Part shown: one piece after another, positions 5,363 to 5,370 of the stretch
Numbering within the stretch: position 1 is the stretch's first letter
How the letters are laid out: each line of letters starts with the position of its first letter
Origin: Proteobacteria bacterium UBA6729
GTDB taxonomy: Bacteria > Pseudomonadota > Gammaproteobacteria > Porifericomitales > Porifericomitaceae
Length of the DNA: 5,370 nucleotides
Assembly: GCA_002454015.1 (NCBI GenBank)
Contig: DKIB01000019.1
Span: forward strand, 1-5,370
Direction of reading: 5' to 3'
Position numbers and translations under genes: made by a program
The notes under the pieces: generated by a model
What the model was told of the DNA's origin: nothing
The model's database searches: none
What the model saw: only the letters and a program-made list of their open reading frames with translations

Positions 5363-5370
5363 CCGGGCAG

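Overview
The window looks like chromosomal DNA of a gammaproteobacterium. The genes resemble proteobacterial RpoH, CysQ, TrmB and ThiS-ThiG, the order thiS-thiG-trmB is one known from Proteobacteria, and most coding sequence appears to be about 60% GC. I cannot name the genus. There are seven protein genes and one tRNA, with no sign of phage, insertion sequence or CRISPR.

Layout: Positions 1-303 are a non-coding leader that ends in a strong sigma70-type promoter. An RpoH heat-shock sigma factor follows on the plus strand (304-1164). The other protein genes lie on the minus strand and converge on rpoH with only 5 bp between the stop codons. In transcription order they are an atypical receiver-domain protein (5061-4660), a metallo-beta-lactamase-fold (MBL) hydrolase (4670-3738), thiS (3748-3497), thiG (3490-2693), trmB (2696-2019) and cysQ (2003-1170). 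Every junction is an overlap or a gap of at most 15 bp, so this is probably one operon. A tRNA-Gly(CCC) gene without encoded CCA (5193-5263) is divergent from the operon, 131 bp away.

How the genes work together: ThiS carries sulfur as a C-terminal thiocarboxylate, and ThiG uses it to build the thiazole half of thiamine. TrmB makes m7G46 in tRNA. CysQ removes 3'-phosphoadenosine 5'-phosphate (PAP), a by-product of sulfur assimilation. These four are housekeeping genes. The two genes at the head of the operon are unusual company: a receiver domain without its phosphorylatable aspartate, then a clearly AT-richer MBL hydrolase. They look like a small signalling or regulatory pair in front of a thiamine/tRNA/sulfur operon.

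The most striking non-coding signal is a perfect 12-bp inverted repeat around the TTGACA -35 box of rpoH. Its inner part has the exact geometry of CIRCE, the HrcA operator (9-bp arms, 9-bp spacer), and matches the consensus at 7 of 9 positions per arm, with the deviations mirrored in both arms. This suggests that rpoH is repressed by HrcA. A GC-rich hairpin next to the ribosome-binding site may add translational control.
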